DNA of 64,000 bases from Nocardiopsis terrae (lineage in GTDB: Bacteria; Actinomycetota; Actinomycetes; Streptosporangiales; Streptosporangiaceae), in NCBI RefSeq assembly GCF_014651695.1, contig NZ_BMXJ01000001.1, positions 164,845 to 228,844 of the forward strand. The letters run 5' to 3'. The position numbers were made by a program, and so were the translations under genes. Numbering within the stretch: position 1 is the stretch's first letter; each line of letters begins with the position of its first letter. The notes under the pieces were generated by a model. The model saw only the letters and a list, made by a program, of their open reading frames with translations. It was not told the DNA's origin and did no database searches. Shown piece by piece: positions 24,729 to 34,370 of the stretch.

Positions 24729-24905
24729 GGTCCCCCCTTTCCCGCCGCGTGAGTGTGGCCGCCCGCACCGCACGCGTCAAGGTCGTACGTCCTCGCTTCG
24801 CTCCGGGCGCTCCACCTTGACCCGCACGCCACGGGCGGCGGGTTGGCGGCTATCGGGAAACGGGGAGGTGTGGTCGGGTGGCGAACGGTGCCCGGGCTTC
24901 GCCCG
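24729..24905 (+). repeat. Left arm of a long inverted repeat
   Basis: Matches the reverse complement of 25540-25716. The central 52 bases (24773-24824) are identical to the complement of 25620-25671, and the flanks on both sides match imperfectly. The gap 24636-25827 holds no credible gene; open frames there are spurious products of the repeats. Confidence 0.8.
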
Positions 24906-25109
24906 ACCCCGGTCCGGCCGTGGCCGGCCGGATTCCCGCCCATCCCTCTGGCTTTCTCGGCAGGCGCGTCCCCATCCAGTGACGGGTAGGCGACGAAGGG
25001 CCCGAGCCGCCGGGTAGGGGCCGGGCGCGTCCCACCGGGCTGACCGGCCCGGGGGTGGCGGAGGCGGCTCGTCCCCCGGGTCCTCGGGGCGGATTCGGTC
25101 CCTTTTCCG

Positions 25110-25171
25110 CGGTGATCTTGCTACCAGGGGCAACTTCGGCGCCGAAGTTGCCCCTGGTAGCAAGATCACCG
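25110..25171. repeat. 62-bp perfect palindrome with no spacer
   Basis: Bases 25110-25140 are the exact reverse complement of 25141-25171. As RNA or single-stranded DNA it would form a stem of about 29 bp with a minimal loop. It lies between the two arms of the long inverted repeat. The first 12 bases after the outer C (GGTGATCTTGCT) with four flanking bases recur at 54357-54372. Confidence 0.9.
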
Positions 25172-25539
25172 GGGATAGAGGGGTTTCGGAAGCAGCGGAC
25201 AGACAGAGATGCGGGTTTCGGGCCCACGGGCCACCGGCCCCGGCCTTTCACCGGCCCGAACAGCCCTTATCCGCCCTGCGGACCGCTGCTCCTGCTCCTG
25301 CTCCTGCCCCTGCCCCTACATCCTGCCTCTGCCGCTACTCCGCCGCCGCTGTTTCGCAGGAGCGAATGACCGGCCGCGACACGCCCAGGCGTTGAGCGGC
25401 GGGCTGGGGAAGAGGGGGTTGCTCGGACCGAGGCCGAAGGCCGTGCAGCCGAAGACCGGGACAGCGGGCCCGGCAGGGCCCAGGCTGTCCGGCCTGTCCC
25501 GGCTGTCCCCGGCGGGGCCCGGCCTACTCAGCCTGCCCG

Positions 25540-25716
25540 GGCGAAGCCCGGGAGGCGTCTGCCGCCCCGACCACCCTCCCCCCTTCCCCGATAGCCGCCA
25601 ACTCGCCGTCGCAGCGAAGCGGGTCAAGGTGGAGCGCCCGGAGCGAAGCGAGGACGTACGACCTTGACGCGCGAAGCGAAAGACGGCCACCATCACGCGG
25701 CGGGGAAGGGGGGACA
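25540..25716 (-). repeat. Right arm of the long inverted repeat
   Basis: Inverted partner of 24729-24905; see that entry. With the palindrome between them the arms bound an element of about 990 bp without a transposase gene. Confidence 0.8.
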
Positions 25717-25747
25717 ACCCACACCCCACCCGCAAGCAGGCACCGGG

Positions 25748-25802
<55 letters not shown>

Positions 25803-25827
25803 GATTCCTCGGGAATCCCCCGAGGAC

Positions 25828-26547
25828 TCACCCCAGTTCAGTCACCCAGTCGAAGGCGTCCGCCACCCTGTGGACCGTGGGCACACCCTCCGGCCCGGCC
25901 GGGCGCCGCACCACCACAACCGGAACGCCGAGCCGCCCGGCAGCCGCCATCTTCGGCCAGGTGTAGGTGCCTCCGGAGTCCTTGGTGATGAGCGCGTCCG
26001 CCCGGTGCTCAGCCATCAACTCCAGCTCACCTTCGAGCCGGTACGGGCCCCGGCTGGTCAACAGCCGCCAGGCACCCGGGAGTTCGAGATCGGGCACGTC
26101 CACCACCCGGGCCAGGACCGCGCGCTCGCCCAAGGCGGACACGAGCCGGGCCAGCTCCTGGCGGCCGACCGTCACGAACGGCCGCTCCCCCAGCCCGGCC
26201 GCCAGTTCCGCCGCCTCCTCGTGGGTGTCGGCGTAGTGCCATGCCGGATCCGGTTCCCACCCCGGCCGCTCCAGCCGCAGCAGCGGCAGATCCGTGCAGG
26301 CGGCCGCCGCGTTCGCGGTCATCCCGAGCGCGAAGGGGTGGGTGGCGTCCACCACCGCGTCGTAGTCGGCCAGGGCCGCGCGCAGTCCGGGCACTCCCCC
26401 GAACCCGCCGATCCGCACCTTCCCCACCGGTAGGCGCGGCCTGGCCACCCGTCCGGCCAGCGAGGTCGTCACGTCCACACCGGACTCGACCAGCAGCGCG
26501 GCCAGTTCACGGGCCTCGGAGGTGCCGCCCAGAAGCAGGATCCTCAT
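25828..26547 (-). CDS. cobK: Precorrin-6A reductase
   Basis: CobK reduces precorrin-6A to dihydro-precorrin-6A with NADPH. The 239-residue protein starts [19 protein letters not shown], has the [16 protein letters not shown] active-site segment near residue 85, and ends with the [19 protein letters not shown] motif, all typical. ATG 26547 gives an ATGA overlap with cobQ; longer frames run into cobQ. Last gene of the cobN-F-Q-K operon. Confidence 0.94.
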   Translation of the reverse strand: MRILLLGGTSEARELAALLVESGVDVTTSLAGRVARPRLPVGKVRIGGFGGVPGLRAALADYDAVVDATHPFALGMTANAAAACTDLPLLRLERPGWEPDPAWHYADTHEEAAELAAGLGERPFVTVGRQELARLVSALGERAVLARVVDVPDLELPGAWRLLTSRGPYRLEGELELMAEHRADALITKDSGGTYTWPKMAAAGRLGVPVVVVRRPAGPEGVPTVHRVADAFDWVTELG

Positions 26548-28025
26548 CGGGCGAACTCCTGACCGAGTAGGGGAAGTTCGGCGGGCGCACCCTCGCGGGC
26601 CAGTTCCAGCAGCGCGTCGACGTCCAGATAGCGCTCCGCGAGGTCCGCGAGCAGGTCCATCCGCCGCTCGCGCGCGGCGGCGAACTCCGTCCCGGACGGC
26701 CCGTGCCCCAGCGTCCGGTCGAGGAAGGCCGCCCGGAAGGCGTCGCCCTCCAGGCTGCCGTGCCACATGGTGCCGAAGACGTTGCCCGAACGCGCTCCGC
26801 CCAGGAACTCCTCCGCTCCCGCGCCCACGGTGACGCGTCCGTGGTGGATCTCGTAGCCGCTGGCGGGCGCGCCCAGCGCCTCGCCCTCGGGCAGCCGCAG
26901 GGTCTTCTCGGCGGTGAAGTCGGTGCGCACGTCCAGCAGCCCCAACCCCTCCGCCGACGAACCCGGCGCGGCCTCGACCCCCTCGGGGTCGGTGACGGTG
27001 CGCCCGAGCATCTGAAATCCGCCGCAGATCCCGAGCAGCGGCCGCCCCCGGCGCACGTGCTCGGTGATCGCGGCGTCCAGCCCGCGTGAGCGTAGCCAGG
27101 CCAGGTCAGCGAGTGTGGAGCGGGTGCCGGGCAGCACCACCAGGTCGGCGTCGGCGACGTCGCGCGGCCCGGAGGCGAAGACCACGTCGAGCCCGGGTTC
27201 CAGGCCGAGCGCGTCCACGTCGGTGAAGTTGCTGACCCGTGGCAGGCGCACCACCGCCACCCGCAGTGCCGCCTCCCCGTCGGCCCGCCGCCCCTCCAGG
27301 TCCAAGGCGTCCTCGGAGTCCAGCCACAGCCCGGGGTCCCACGGCAGCGTCCCGAACACCCGACGGCCGGTGATCCGTTCCAGGTCGTCCAGGCCCGGCC
27401 GGAGCAGGCCGTGGTCGCCCCGGAACTTGTTGACCACGAAACCGGCGATCAGGTCCTGGTCGGCGGGCTCCAGCAGCGCCACCGTCCCGTACATCGCGGC
27501 GAACACCCCGCCCCGGTCGATGTCACCGACCACCACCACGGGCATCCCCGCGTGCCGCGCCAGGCCCATGTTGACGTAGTCGCCCGCGCGCAGGTTGATC
27601 TCGGCGGGGCTGCCCGCACCCTCGGCGACGAGCACGTCGTAACGGCCGGCCAGGTCGTCGAAGGCGGCGTGCGCGGCCCCGGCCAGGTGGCGCCGTCCGT
27701 TCTCCCAGTTCGAGGAGGACACGTCCCCGGCGGAGTGACCCATCAGCACGGCGTGGCTGCGCCGGTCGCTGCCCGGTTTGAGCAGCACCGGGTTCATCGC
27801 GGGTTCGGGGACGGCGCGGGCGGCCAGCGCCTGCACCCACTGGGCCCGCCCGATCTCCGCAGGACGCCCGTCCGGGCCGTGGCAGACCATGGAGTTGTTG
27901 GACATGTTCTGCGCCTTGTACGGCGCCACCCGCACGCCCCGGCGGGCGAAGGCCCGGCACAGGGCGGTGGTGACCACGCTCTTGCCCGCGTCGGAGGTGG
28001 TCCCGGCGACCAGCAGCCCGCTCAC
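26544..28025 (-). CDS. cobQ: Cobyric acid synthase (glutamine-hydrolysing)
   Basis: CobQ amidates the b, d, e and g carboxylates of adenosylcobyrinic a,c-diamide using ATP and glutamine. The 493-residue chain has the N-terminal ATP motif [19 protein letters not shown] with [10 protein letters not shown], and a C-terminal class I amidotransferase domain with Cys in [10 protein letters not shown] and His in [15 protein letters not shown] 28025 overlaps the cobF stop (GTGA), matching the coupling pattern of this operon; an in-frame start at 28061 would lie inside cobF. Confidence 0.95.
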   Translation of the reverse strand: MSGLLVAGTTSDAGKSVVTTALCRAFARRGVRVAPYKAQNMSNNSMVCHGPDGRPAEIGRAQWVQALAARAVPEPAMNPVLLKPGSDRRSHAVLMGHSAGDVSSSNWENGRRHLAGAAHAAFDDLAGRYDVLVAEGAGSPAEINLRAGDYVNMGLARHAGMPVVVVGDIDRGGVFAAMYGTVALLEPADQDLIAGFVVNKFRGDHGLLRPGLDDLERITGRRVFGTLPWDPGLWLDSEDALDLEGRRADGEAALRVAVVRLPRVSNFTDVDALGLEPGLDVVFASGPRDVADADLVVLPGTRSTLADLAWLRSRGLDAAITEHVRRGRPLLGICGGFQMLGRTVTDPEGVEAAPGSSAEGLGLLDVRTDFTAEKTLRLPEGEALGAPASGYEIHHGRVTVGAGAEEFLGGARSGNVFGTMWHGSLEGDAFRAAFLDRTLGHGPSGTEFAAARERRMDLLADLAERYLDVDALLELAREGAPAELPLLGQEFAR

Positions 28026-28747
28026 CCGGGCCTCCTCAGCAGCGCCGTGTCCATCACCCAACCGGCCTTCTCCTTGGCCCGCCGCCGGGCCGCCCCGATC
28101 TCCGGCAGCACGTCACCGAGCCTGCCCGCGACCAGTTCCTCGGAGTCGGCGCCCAGGTTGGCGCCCCACCACAGGGACCAGTCCTCCAGACCCTCGAAGC
28201 CGTGCCGGCCACCGAGCATGACGACGATGTTGTCCTGCCCCGCCTCCACGGCCTCGCGCAGCCGCCGCGCCGGGGTGACGTGCACCGGGCGCCCGACCCC
28301 GTGCAGCACGATCCGGTGCCGCGCCGCCAGGATCTGCGGTGCGCTGATCCCGGGGAGCACGTCGTAGTCCAGGGCGACGTTCCCGCGCTCGGCGATCCGC
28401 ACCACGATCCGCAGGGTGGAGTCGTACAGCGAGGGGTCGCCCCAGACCAGGAAGGCCGCGGTGCCGCCGCGCTCGCCCAGCACCCGTTCGAAGGCGGCCA
28501 CCCGGGCCTCGTGCCAGTCGGCTACCGCCGCCGGGTAGTCCGCCGGGTCGTCGCGGTCGCGCTCGGGGTCGGCCACGGCCACCAGCGGCAGGCCGAAGGC
28601 GTCACAGACCTCCTGACGCAGGGCGAACAGGCCGTCGTCGTCCCGTTTGCGGACGGCGACGGCGTAGTCGCAGCCCCGCAGCGCCTCGGCCGCCTCCCCG
28701 GTGACGTGCTGGGGACCCATCCCGATCCCCAGGATCCGCACCCTCAC
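28022..28747 (-). CDS. cobF: Precorrin-6A synthase (deacetylating)
   Basis: CobF methylates C-1 and releases acetate to give precorrin-6A, a step specific to the aerobic pathway. The 241-residue methyltransferase begins VRILGIGMGPQHVTGEAAEA, has FLVWGDPSLYDST in the middle and VLPGISAPQILAARH, as in the family. GTG 28747 overlaps the cobN stop by four bases. Its presence, with cobN and cobG, marks the pathway as the aerobic type. Confidence 0.95.
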   Translation of the reverse strand: MRVRILGIGMGPQHVTGEAAEALRGCDYAVAVRKRDDDGLFALRQEVCDAFGLPLVAVADPERDRDDPADYPAAVADWHEARVAAFERVLGERGGTAAFLVWGDPSLYDSTLRIVVRIAERGNVALDYDVLPGISAPQILAARHRIVLHGVGRPVHVTPARRLREAVEAGQDNIVVMLGGRHGFEGLEDWSLWWGANLGADSEELVAGRLGDVLPEIGAARRRAKEKAGWVMDTALLRRPG

Positions 28748-31700
28748 TCGGACTTCTCCTCCAGATCGCCCTCGACCTCCAGGTAGACCTCGGTGAGGGC
28801 CTCCATGGTGGCCGGGTCCGGCTCCTCCCACAGACCGCGCCGGGCCGCCTCGTGCAGCCGCTCGACGATGCCGTGCAGCGCCCAGGGGTTGGAGCGGCGC
28901 AGAAACTCCTGGGTCTGCTCGTCCAGCACGTACTCGGCGGCGAGCTTCTCGTACATCCAGTCGTGCACGACCCCGGCCGTGGCGTCGAAACCGAACAGGT
29001 AGTCCACGGTCGCGGCCAGCTCGAAGGCGCCCTTGTAGCCGTGGCGGCGCATGGCCGCGATCCAGCGGGGGTTGACCACCCGGGCGCGGAACACCCGGGC
29101 GGTCTCGTCCGCGAGGGGGCGGGTGCGCACCGCGTCGGGCGAGGTGGAGTCACCGACGTAGGCCTTGGGGTCCGCCCCGCTGAGGGCGCGGACGGTGGCG
29201 ATCATGCCGCCGTGGTACTGGAAGTAGTCGTCGGAGTCGGCGATGTCGTGTTCGGCGCTGTCGATGTTCTTCGCGGCGACCTTGATCCTTCGGTAGTTCG
29301 CCCGCATGTCGTCGGCGGCCGGAACGCCGTTGAGGCCGCGCCCGTAGGCGAAGCCGCCCCAGGCCGTGTAGACCTCGGCCAGGTCCCGGTCGTCGCGCCA
29401 GTTGCCCGACTCCACCACCTGGAGGATCCCGGCGCCGTAGGAGCCCGGGGCGGAGCCGAAGATCCGGGTGGTGGCTCGGCGCTGGTCGCCGTGCTCGGCC
29501 AGGTCGGCGTGCATGTGAGCGCGCACGTAGTTCTGCTCGTCGGGCTCGTCGAGGTCGGCGACGAGGTTGACCGCGTCGTCGAGCATCGCGACCACGTGCG
29601 GGAAGGCGTCCCGGAAGAAACCGGAGATGCGCACGGTGACGTCGACGCGCGGGCGCCCCAGCTCCTCCAGCGGCACCACGTCGAGCTGACCGACCCGGCG
29701 GGAGGCCTCGTCCCACTCCGGCCGCACGCCCAGCAGGGCCAGCACCTCGGCGATGTCGTCGCCGGAGGTGCGCATGGCGGAGGTGCCCCACACCGACAGG
29801 CCGACCGACTCCGGGTAGGTGCCGGTCTCCTCCATGTGGCGGCGCAGCAGTGACTCGGCCATGGCCTGCCCGGTCTGCCAGGCGAGCCTGGAGGGCACCG
29901 CCCGGGGGTCGACGGTGTAGAAGTTGCGGCCGGTCGGGAGCACGTTGACCAGGCCGCGCAGCGGCGAGCCGGACGGGCCCGCCGGGATGAAACCGCCGTT
30001 CAGGGCGTGCAGGACGTGGTCGAGTTCGTCGGTGGTGCGGGCCAGCCGGGGCACCACCTGCTCGGCGGCGAACTCCAGGACGCTGCGCACCTGGGGGTCG
30101 TCGTGCATACCGGTCACGGCGGCGGGGTCCCAGTCCGCGGCCTCCATGCGCTCGACGAGGCCGCGGGCCAGCGCCTCGATCCCGTCGACCTCGTGGGTGG
30201 GCGCCTCGTCCTTCAGGCCGAGCGCGGCCCGCAGTCCGGGCACCGCCCCGCCGACCCCGCCCCAGACCTGGGCGGCGCGCAGCACGGACAGGACCAGGTT
30301 CACCCGGGCCTCGCCCGCGGGGGCCTCCCCCAGCACGTGCAGGCCGTCGCGGATCTGGGTGTCCTTGATCTCGCACAGCCAGCCGTCGACGTGCAGCAGG
30401 AAGTCGTCGAACTCCTCGTCGTCGGGCCGCTCGTCCAGGCCCAGGTCGCGGTGCATCTCGGCGGCGCGCATCAGGGCCCAGATCTCGCCCCGGATCGCGG
30501 GCAGCTTGGCCGGGTCCATGGCGGCGATGTTGGCGTACTCGTCCAGGAGCTGCTCCAGGCGGGCGATGTCGCCGTAGCTCTCCGCGCGGGCCATCGGGGG
30601 GATGAGGTGGTCGACGACGGTGGCGTGGGCGCGGCGTTTGGCCTGGGCGCCCTCCCCCGGGTCGTTGACCAGGAACGGGTACACCAGCGGAAGGTCACCG
30701 AGGGCGGCGTCGGTGGCGCAGGCCGCGGACAGCGCGGCGTTCTTGCCGGGCAGCCACTCCAGGGAGCCGTGCTTGCCCAGGTGCACGACGGCGTGGGCGC
30801 CGAAGCCGTGCTCCAGCCAGCGGTAGGCCGCCAGGTAGTGGTGGCTGGGGGCCAGGTCGGGGTCGTGGTAGATCGCGATCGGGTTCTCACCGAAGCCGCG
30901 CGGCGGCTGGACCAGCACGACGACGTTGCCCGCCCGGAGCGCGGCCAGCACGAGTTCGCCCTGTTCGTTCACGTACAGCTTGCCGGGCGCGGGGCCCCAC
31001 GCCTCGGTCATCGCCTCCTTCAGGGCCGGGTCCAGCTCCCGGGTCCATTCGGCGTACTGCTCGGGGGTGATGCGTACGTGGGCCTCGGTGAGCTGGACGG
31101 AGGTCAGCCAGTCCTCGTCCTGGCCGCCCGCCTCGATCAGGGCGTGGATCAGGGCGTCGCCCGCCTCGGTCTCGTCGGGCAGGTCCAGACCGGGCAGGGC
31201 GTCGGGCTCACCCAGGTCGTAGCCCTCCTCTCGCAGGCGGCGCAGCAGCCGTACCAGCGAGCGGGGGGTGTCCAGGCCGACGGCGTTGCCGATCCGCGCG
31301 TGCTTGGTGGGGTAGGCGGACAGGACCACGGCGAGCCGCTTCTCGGCGGGCGGCACGTGCCGGAGCCGGGCGTGGGCGACGGCGACCCCGGCCAGGCGGG
31401 TGCAGCGCTCGGGATCGGCGACGTAGCGCGGCAGGCCGTCGCTGTCGATCTCCTTGAAGGAGAACGGCACGGTGATGATCCGGCCGTCGAACTCGGGGAT
31501 GGCGATCTGGGTGGCCGAGTCGAGCGGGGTGACCCCGTCCTCGGACTCCTCCCAGTCCGCACGCGGGCTGGTCAGGCACAGGCCCTGGAGGACGGGGACG
31601 TCCAGGGCGGCCATGCGCTCCACGTCCCAGGCCTCGTCGTCGCCCCCTGCGCTCGCGGACGCGGGCACGCTGCCGCCCGCCGCGAGGACGGTGACGATCA

Positions 31701-32334
31701 GGGCGTCGAGGCCGCGGAGCGCCTCGTAGAGGTCGTCGGGGGCCGAACGCAGCGACCCGGCGAAGACGGGGACGCCCACGGCCCGGCCGGTCGCGTCGAC
31801 GGCGTCGGCCAGGGCGTGCGCGAAGGCGGTGTTGCCGCCCGCCTGGTGGGCCCGGTAGTAGAGGATGCCCACCTTCGGCAGGTCCGGATCGCGCGGGCGC
31901 TCGCGCTCGGCGAAGCCCCACAGCGGTAGGGCCGCCGGGGGTTCGAAGCCCTCGCCGGTCAGCAGCACGGTGTCCGACAGGAAGGCGTGCAGGCGGGCGA
32001 GGTTGGCGGGGCCGCCCTCGGCGAGGTAGCGGTGGGCCTCGGTCGCCAGCCCGATGGGCACGGTGGAGTGCTCCATCAGCTCGGCGCTGGGCTGCTGCTC
32101 GCCGCTGAGCACCACCAGGGGCGTGCCCCGCTCGCGGACGGCGGCCAGGCCGGGCCACAGGTCGTGCGAGGAGCCCAGCAGGCGCACCACCACGAGGTCG
32201 GCTCGCTCGACGGTGTCGGTGAGTTCGGCGTCACGGGCGCGGGACGGGTTGGCCCACAGGTATGCGGCGCCGCTGGCCCGCGCGGACAGCAGGTCGGTGT
32301 CGGACGTGGACAGCAGAGCGATCCGGACCGTCAT
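28744..32334 (-). CDS. cobN: Cobaltochelatase large subunit
   Basis: CobN binds hydrogenobyrinic acid a,c-diamide and, with the ATP-driven ChlI/ChlD-type subunit at 14218, inserts cobalt. At 1196 residues it is full length for the CobN/BchH family. Typical segments include VVLSAYPTKHARIGNAVGLD, HLGKHGSLEWLPGK and the C-terminal WMYEKLAAEYVLDE. ATG 32334 has GGAGGA nine bases upstream; earlier in-frame codons belong to the riboswitch leader. It heads the operon cobN-cobF-cobQ-cobK. Confidence 0.95.
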   Translation of the reverse strand: MTVRIALLSTSDTDLLSARASGAAYLWANPSRARDAELTDTVERADLVVVRLLGSSHDLWPGLAAVRERGTPLVVLSGEQQPSAELMEHSTVPIGLATEAHRYLAEGGPANLARLHAFLSDTVLLTGEGFEPPAALPLWGFAERERPRDPDLPKVGILYYRAHQAGGNTAFAHALADAVDATGRAVGVPVFAGSLRSAPDDLYEALRGLDALIVTVLAAGGSVPASASAGGDDEAWDVERMAALDVPVLQGLCLTSPRADWEESEDGVTPLDSATQIAIPEFDGRIITVPFSFKEIDSDGLPRYVADPERCTRLAGVAVAHARLRHVPPAEKRLAVVLSAYPTKHARIGNAVGLDTPRSLVRLLRRLREEGYDLGEPDALPGLDLPDETEAGDALIHALIEAGGQDEDWLTSVQLTEAHVRITPEQYAEWTRELDPALKEAMTEAWGPAPGKLYVNEQGELVLAALRAGNVVVLVQPPRGFGENPIAIYHDPDLAPSHHYLAAYRWLEHGFGAHAVVHLGKHGSLEWLPGKNAALSAACATDAALGDLPLVYPFLVNDPGEGAQAKRRAHATVVDHLIPPMARAESYGDIARLEQLLDEYANIAAMDPAKLPAIRGEIWALMRAAEMHRDLGLDERPDDEEFDDFLLHVDGWLCEIKDTQIRDGLHVLGEAPAGEARVNLVLSVLRAAQVWGGVGGAVPGLRAALGLKDEAPTHEVDGIEALARGLVERMEAADWDPAAVTGMHDDPQVRSVLEFAAEQVVPRLARTTDELDHVLHALNGGFIPAGPSGSPLRGLVNVLPTGRNFYTVDPRAVPSRLAWQTGQAMAESLLRRHMEETGTYPESVGLSVWGTSAMRTSGDDIAEVLALLGVRPEWDEASRRVGQLDVVPLEELGRPRVDVTVRISGFFRDAFPHVVAMLDDAVNLVADLDEPDEQNYVRAHMHADLAEHGDQRRATTRIFGSAPGSYGAGILQVVESGNWRDDRDLAEVYTAWGGFAYGRGLNGVPAADDMRANYRRIKVAAKNIDSAEHDIADSDDYFQYHGGMIATVRALSGADPKAYVGDSTSPDAVRTRPLADETARVFRARVVNPRWIAAMRRHGYKGAFELAATVDYLFGFDATAGVVHDWMYEKLAAEYVLDEQTQEFLRRSNPWALHGIVERLHEAARRGLWEEPDPATMEALTEVYLEVEGDLEEKSE

Positions 32335-32349
32335 GGCCGGGCTCCTCCC

Positions 32350-32484
32350 TCGGGGTTCTCGCCCCATCGGCGGTCGGACTGCCCGGGGCCAGTGTCTGGC
32401 TGCACCCCGGATCGGGGTGTCACAGTGGCGGAACCGCCCCGGACTCGCACCGGGTTCCTGTACCACGAGCAAAGGATTCACACT
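32350..32484 (-). promoter_or_regulatory. Cobalamin riboswitch upstream of cobN-F-Q-K
   Basis: On the minus strand: GGAACCCGGTGCGAGTCCGG, then CCGCCACTGTGA (B12 box), a side hairpin ACCCCGATCCGGGGT, and a closing CAGTCCGACCGCC. About 135 bases. It begins directly after the stop of the ABC ATPase gene, so cobN may be transcribed partly by readthrough from the btu genes as well as from its own promoter. Confidence 0.88.
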
Positions 32485-33357
32485 TTAGCCGGGCCGTTCC
32501 TGCGCCGCCCCGGCGGGGAGGTCAGGGGCGCGGGGAGGCCGGTCGGGGCCGGTCCGGCCCGGTGGGGCGGACCCCCGGCGCAGGAAGCGGACCACCGGGT
32601 GGTCGGAACCCGGGGTGACCTCGACCGGGACCCCGTAGACATCCTCGATGAGGGCGGGGGTCAGGACCTGGGAGGGCGTGCCCTCGGCGACGGCCCCGCC
32701 GTCCTTGAGCACCACCAGGCGGTCGCAGTACATAGCGGCCAGGTTGAGGTCGTGCAGGGCGATCACGGCGGTCACCGGCAGGCCGGTGACCAGCTCCAGC
32801 AGGTCGAGCTGGTACTGGATGTCGAGGTGGTTGGTGGGTTCGTCGAGCAGGAGCTCGCCGGGTTCCTGGGCCAGGGCCCGGGCGATCTGGGCGCGTTGGC
32901 GCTCCCCGCCGGACAGGGTGTGCCAGGACTGGTCGGCCCGGTCGGTCAGGCCGGTGCGTTCCAGCGCCCGCGTCACGGCCGCCAGGTCGTCCGGGGTCAT
33001 GGGCGACCAGGAGCGGCGGTGCGGGATGCGGCCCAGGGCCACCACGTCGCGGACGGTCAGCTCGGTCTGGGTGTGCGCGTGCTGCTGGACGGTGGCCACC
33101 CGCCGCGCCACGGCCCGGCGCCCGACCCGGTTCAGGGGGCTCCCGTCCAGGGTGACCACGCCGGCGGAGGGTCCGAGCACCCCGGCGAGCAGCCGCAGCA
33201 GGGTGGACTTGCCCGACCCGTTGGGACCCAGCAGGCCGATGGTCTCCCCCGGACGGGGGACGAGGGTGACGCCGTCGAGCAGGATCCGGCCGCCGATTCC
33301 GAGGCTGACCCGGTCGGCGCGCAGCCCCTCCTCCGAGGTCCGGACGGGGTGGTTCAC
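32485..33357 (-). CDS. btuD: ABC transporter ATP-binding protein (cobalamin/iron-siderophore type)
   Basis: A 290-residue ATPase for the FecCD-type permease next to it. Walker A GPNGSGKST is at 44-52, the signature LSGGERQRA near 150, and Walker B ELLLDEPTNHLD near 170. Sequence alone fits FecE/FepC or BtuD. The cobalamin riboswitch ahead of the three-gene set makes corrinoid uptake the best call. GTG 33357 overlaps the permease stop (GTGA) and has GAGGAG upstream. Confidence 0.85.
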   Translation of the reverse strand: MNHPVRTSEEGLRADRVSLGIGGRILLDGVTLVPRPGETIGLLGPNGSGKSTLLRLLAGVLGPSAGVVTLDGSPLNRVGRRAVARRVATVQQHAHTQTELTVRDVVALGRIPHRRSWSPMTPDDLAAVTRALERTGLTDRADQSWHTLSGGERQRAQIARALAQEPGELLLDEPTNHLDIQYQLDLLELVTGLPVTAVIALHDLNLAAMYCDRLVVLKDGGAVAEGTPSQVLTPALIEDVYGVPVEVTPGSDHPVVRFLRRGSAPPGRTGPDRPPRAPDLPAGAAQERPG

Positions 33358-34370
33358 GTCTTGCTCCTCACGCGGTACAGCACGGCGACGAAGGCGGGCA
33401 CCCCGATGAGGGAGGTGACCACCCCCACCGGGATCTCCTGCGGGTCCAGCGCGGTCCGGGCGACCGTGTCCACCCACACCAGGAAGACCGCGCCCGCCAG
33501 CACGGTGACCGGCAGCAGCCTGGCGTGGGAGGAGCCGGTGAGCGCACGGGCGGCGTGCGGCAGGACCAGGCCCACGAAGCCGATCGCGCCCGCGGAGCTG
33601 ACCAGTACCGCGGTGAGCAGTGCGGTGACGCTCAGCAGCAGTACCCGGGCCCGGCCCACCTGGACGCCCAGGTTCGCCGCGGCCTCCTCACCGAAGGCGA
33701 AGGCGTCCAGGGTGGTGGTGTTCGCCAGGCAGACGGCGAGCACCAGTGCGAGCACGGCGGCGCACAGGAGCACGTCGGTCCAGCCCGCGCCGCTGAGGGA
33801 GCCCAGCAGCCAGAACAGCACCCCGCGGGTGGTCTCGGCGTCCGCTGAGGTCAGCACGGTGAACGAGGTCAGCGCCGAGAACAGCTGCATGGCCGCGACC
33901 CCGGACAGCACGACCCGGTCCATGCTGCCGCCCAGGGAGTGGCTGAGCAGCATCACCATGGCGAAGGAGAGCAGGGCGCCCACGAAGGCACCCGCCGACA
34001 GCGAGACCACACCGGCGCCCCAGCCGAGCACGATCACGGCGACCGCACCGGTGGAGGCCCCGGAGGAGACCCCCAGGACGAAGGGGTCGGCCAGCGGGTT
34101 GCGCAGCAGGGACTGCATCACCGCGCCGCACAGGGCCAGCCCCGCCCCGCAGACGGCGGCGAGCAGGGTGCGGGGCATGCGCAGGTTCCACACGATCCCC
34201 TCGCGCAGTTGCGACAGCGGGCTCTCGCCGAGGCCGAACCGCGCCGCGACCGACCGCCAGACCTGGTCCGGGGTGATGTCGGCGGGGCCGATGGTGACGG
34301 CGACCGAGACCGACAGGGCCAGGAGCAGGAGGCCGGAGGTGATGAGCAGTGCCGGGCGGGCACCTCTCAC
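33354..34370 (-). CDS. btuC: FecCD family ABC transporter permease (cobalamin type)
   Basis: A 338-residue permease with about ten membrane helices. The family segments RMPRTLLAAVCGAGLALCGAVMQ, RNPLADPFVLGVSSGAS and GFVGLVLPHAAR (cytoplasmic coupling region) are present. It would form the channel for the substrate captured by the lipoprotein at 34367. GTG 34370 overlaps the preceding stop by four bases. Confidence 0.87.
   Translation of the reverse strand: MRGARPALLITSGLLLLALSVSVAVTIGPADITPDQVWRSVAARFGLGESPLSQLREGIVWNLRMPRTLLAAVCGAGLALCGAVMQSLLRNPLADPFVLGVSSGASTGAVAVIVLGWGAGVVSLSAGAFVGALLSFAMVMLLSHSLGGSMDRVVLSGVAAMQLFSALTSFTVLTSADAETTRGVLFWLLGSLSGAGWTDVLLCAAVLALVLAVCLANTTTLDAFAFGEEAAANLGVQVGRARVLLLSVTALLTAVLVSSAGAIGFVGLVLPHAARALTGSSHARLLPVTVLAGAVFLVWVDTVARTALDPQEIPVGVVTSLIGVPAFVAVLYRVRSKT

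Noticed and set aside
30007-31929. 640-codon plus-strand frame opposite cobN
   Set aside because: Shadow of cobN; no domain and no start signal.
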